A stretch of 61,218 nt of DNA, taken from contig DWXI01000142.1 of the NCBI GenBank assembly GCA_019119265.1, positions 1 to 61,218 of the forward strand. Direction: 5' to 3'. Origin of the DNA: Candidatus Mediterraneibacter intestinigallinarum. GTDB taxonomy: Bacteria; Bacillota; Clostridia; Lachnospirales; Lachnospiraceae. Shown here piece by piece: positions 59,982-61,218 of this stretch (its first letter is position 1; each line of letters opens with the position of its first letter). The notes below the pieces were generated by a model. The model saw only the letters and a list, made by a program, of their open reading frames with translations. It had not been told where the DNA came from and ran no database searches. The translations under genes and the position numbers were made by a program.

Positions 59982-61218
59982 ATGGTCAATAATGTGTTTA
60001 TTCAGTGTAATGCTTGTAAAATGAAGATAAATCTTCGGGTTCAAATTGGATTATTTGATATTCCTTTTCATGTCCGTTGTCCAAAGTGTCATTCTACTAT
60101 ATATGGAAAAGTTTTTGTAGAAGATAATAATATCGATGTTGAAAATGCCAATATTGTACAATGTGATGATGAGGAATTTTACTCGGTTGAATTATCAGCC
60201 GAATTCCCTACCAGAAAAGCAACCCGCAAAAAAATATATGAAATTGAGCTTTCTCCATATATGCGAAATCTTTTACTTTACGGGAGTAATGAAAAGGCAA
60301 TAGAGGAAACGCAAAAAACCATGTATTTTGCTAATTTTGTTAAGTCTGGATTGAGTGAGATGAAACAAAATTTTGAGTTGTTTTGGAATAATCAAGATAA
60401 GATACTCTTTGCAAGGGTTACGGACATGATTAAACAGTACCCGTATATTCCTTTTTCAGAAGTAAACAACTACTTTGATGCGGCAGTAGCATTACACCAA
60501 CTTTTGCTAACCACAACAGGCATCTCAAGCATTATTGGAAAAGATACTTTAGGAGAGTATACGAAAATAGGGAAATTAGTAATTGAGGATAGAAATCATC
60601 TTACTCAGATTAGAGAATTTATTGCTAATAGCAGAATTGATTTTAACAGCATTGAAATAAAAGGGTTCAAACTAATTGAGTTATTTGCTAAGGTATATGA
60701 GCAATTAATTCCCGTAATAGCTCTAAAAAATGGAGATTGTCTTGAAAATGTTGATAAAAATCAATTTGGCATTATGACGGCTAATTTTGACGAGCTGACA
60801 GATTTTTATGCCAAAAGTTATGAGTGGATATTTGATAATCTTAAAGTGATTTTGGGGCTTAATAACATTTTTGTTCGGAATGATTCAACAAAGTGTGCTA
60901 ATGGCAAGACCTATCAAGATTTTATTAGGGAATCTAACGGAAATAAAATGAAAAATGGATATGTAGACGAAAAAGAACCGTTTGGAAAACCTATTAGCAG
61001 TTTGAATAACCGAGTTAGAAACGCCATCCAACATTTTGATATTGATATTGACTATGAAACACAATTGATTACTTTCAAAGACAGAAATAAGTCTGTTGAT
61101 TTGTATTTAATAGATTTTGCGGATTTATGTATAGAAAATTTCCGCATTATATTTTATGTATTAGAGTTAGTATATAACTTGAGAAAATTAGATTTTATAC
61201 AAAAGGGGATTGCTCCGA
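59982..61218 (+). CDS. Zinc-ribbon protein with HEPN-like motif, AT-rich (partial at right edge)
   Basis: 412 codons visible with no stop before the window ends. N-terminal zinc ribbon with Cys9, Cys12, Cys33 and Cys36 (CNAC and CPKC). A long helical region follows, then RNAIQHFDID (Arg346 to His351), which fits the R-x4-H form of HEPN domains and resembles the RNAI.H motifs of Abi-like proteins. AGGAGG precedes ATG 59982 and TATAAT lies at 59952-59957. Base composition is far more AT-rich than the backbone. A defence role is inferred from motif, location and composition only. Confidence 0.6.
   Translation, partial: MVNNVFIQCNACKMKINLRVQIGLFDIPFHVRCPKCHSTIYGKVFVEDNNIDVENANIVQCDDEEFYSVELSAEFPTRKATRKKIYEIELSPYMRNLLLYGSNEKAIEETQKTMYFANFVKSGLSEMKQNFELFWNNQDKILFARVTDMIKQYPYIPFSEVNNYFDAAVALHQLLLTTTGISSIIGKDTLGEYTKIGKLVIEDRNHLTQIREFIANSRIDFNSIEIKGFKLIELFAKVYEQLIPVIALKNGDCLENVDKNQFGIMTANFDELTDFYAKSYEWIFDNLKVILGLNNIFVRNDSTKCANGKTYQDFIRESNGNKMKNGYVDEKEPFGKPISSLNNRVRNAIQHFDIDIDYETQLITFKDRNKSVDLYLIDFADLCIENFRIIFYVLELVYNLRKLDFIQKGIAP

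Overview
The window looks like the chromosome of a gut Firmicute of the family Lachnospiraceae (Clostridia). Supporting this are the gene order rpsF-ssb-rpsR and gdpP-rplI-dnaB, MurT/GatD, DUF951 and DUF3842 proteins, a MutS2/two-component block, strong AGGAGG ribosome sites and roughly balanced base composition. Genus is not determined. No rRNA, tRNA or CRISPR array was seen.

Layout. 1-2 kb: an Rpn-type nuclease with an expanding coiled-coil repeat, and a Cof-type HAD phosphatase. 2.2-4.3 kb: murT-gatD (amidation of lipid II). 4.3-9 kb: a tight cytosolic cassette of PPP-like phosphatase, BspA-type leucine-rich-repeat protein, VWA/DUF2201 protein and MoxR AAA+ ATPase. 9-11.4 kb: LUD protein, class B sortase, DUF951, DUF3842. 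11.5-19.7 kb: larE-larB-larC, which make the nickel-pincer nucleotide, run directly into a five-gene NikABCDE-like ABC transporter; no enzyme that uses the cofactor lies in the window. 19.7-21.1 kb: rpsF-ssb-rpsR. 21.1-24.2 kb: a DUF134 regulator and an 860-residue fusion of CoA-disulfide-reductase-like flavoprotein, rhodanese, siroheme/Fe-S half-domain and ferredoxin. 24.4-28.3 kb: gdpP, rplI, dnaB. 28.3-30.1 kb: a MerR-like gene and a ferredoxin flank about 900 bp of non-coding DNA holding a striking nest of structured inverted repeats. 30.3-38.6 kb: a sugar-binding-type lipoprotein, a mutS2-response regulator-kinase operon on the minus strand, an HtrA-like protein that has lost its catalytic triad, and YhaM.

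From about 39.9 kb to the right edge lies the left part of an integrative (probably conjugative) element that appears to have entered the 3' end of rlmD and supplied it with a new C-terminus. It carries an AT-rich AbiJ/HEPN-like defence gene, ParA and ParB, a giant SpaA/thioester adhesin with a sorting signal, a run of small element proteins, a 2708-residue SNF2 helicase/N6-methylase, and at the window's end a second AT-rich zinc-ribbon/HEPN-like gene. A TnpV-type gene with its own ribosome site is nested out of frame inside the helicase gene. The integrase, relaxase and transfer genes are not in the window.

The most notable items are: (1) the 680-bp inverted-repeat-bounded region at 29132-29811, with two oppositely oriented copies of one fold and compensatory stem changes; (2) the nested tnpV gene; (3) the rlmD fusion junction; (4) dispersed palindromes with arms related to CAGTTCAGC, also showing compensatory stems; (5) the phosphatase-LRR-VWA-MoxR cassette. 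Everything here was read by eye; no database search was run.
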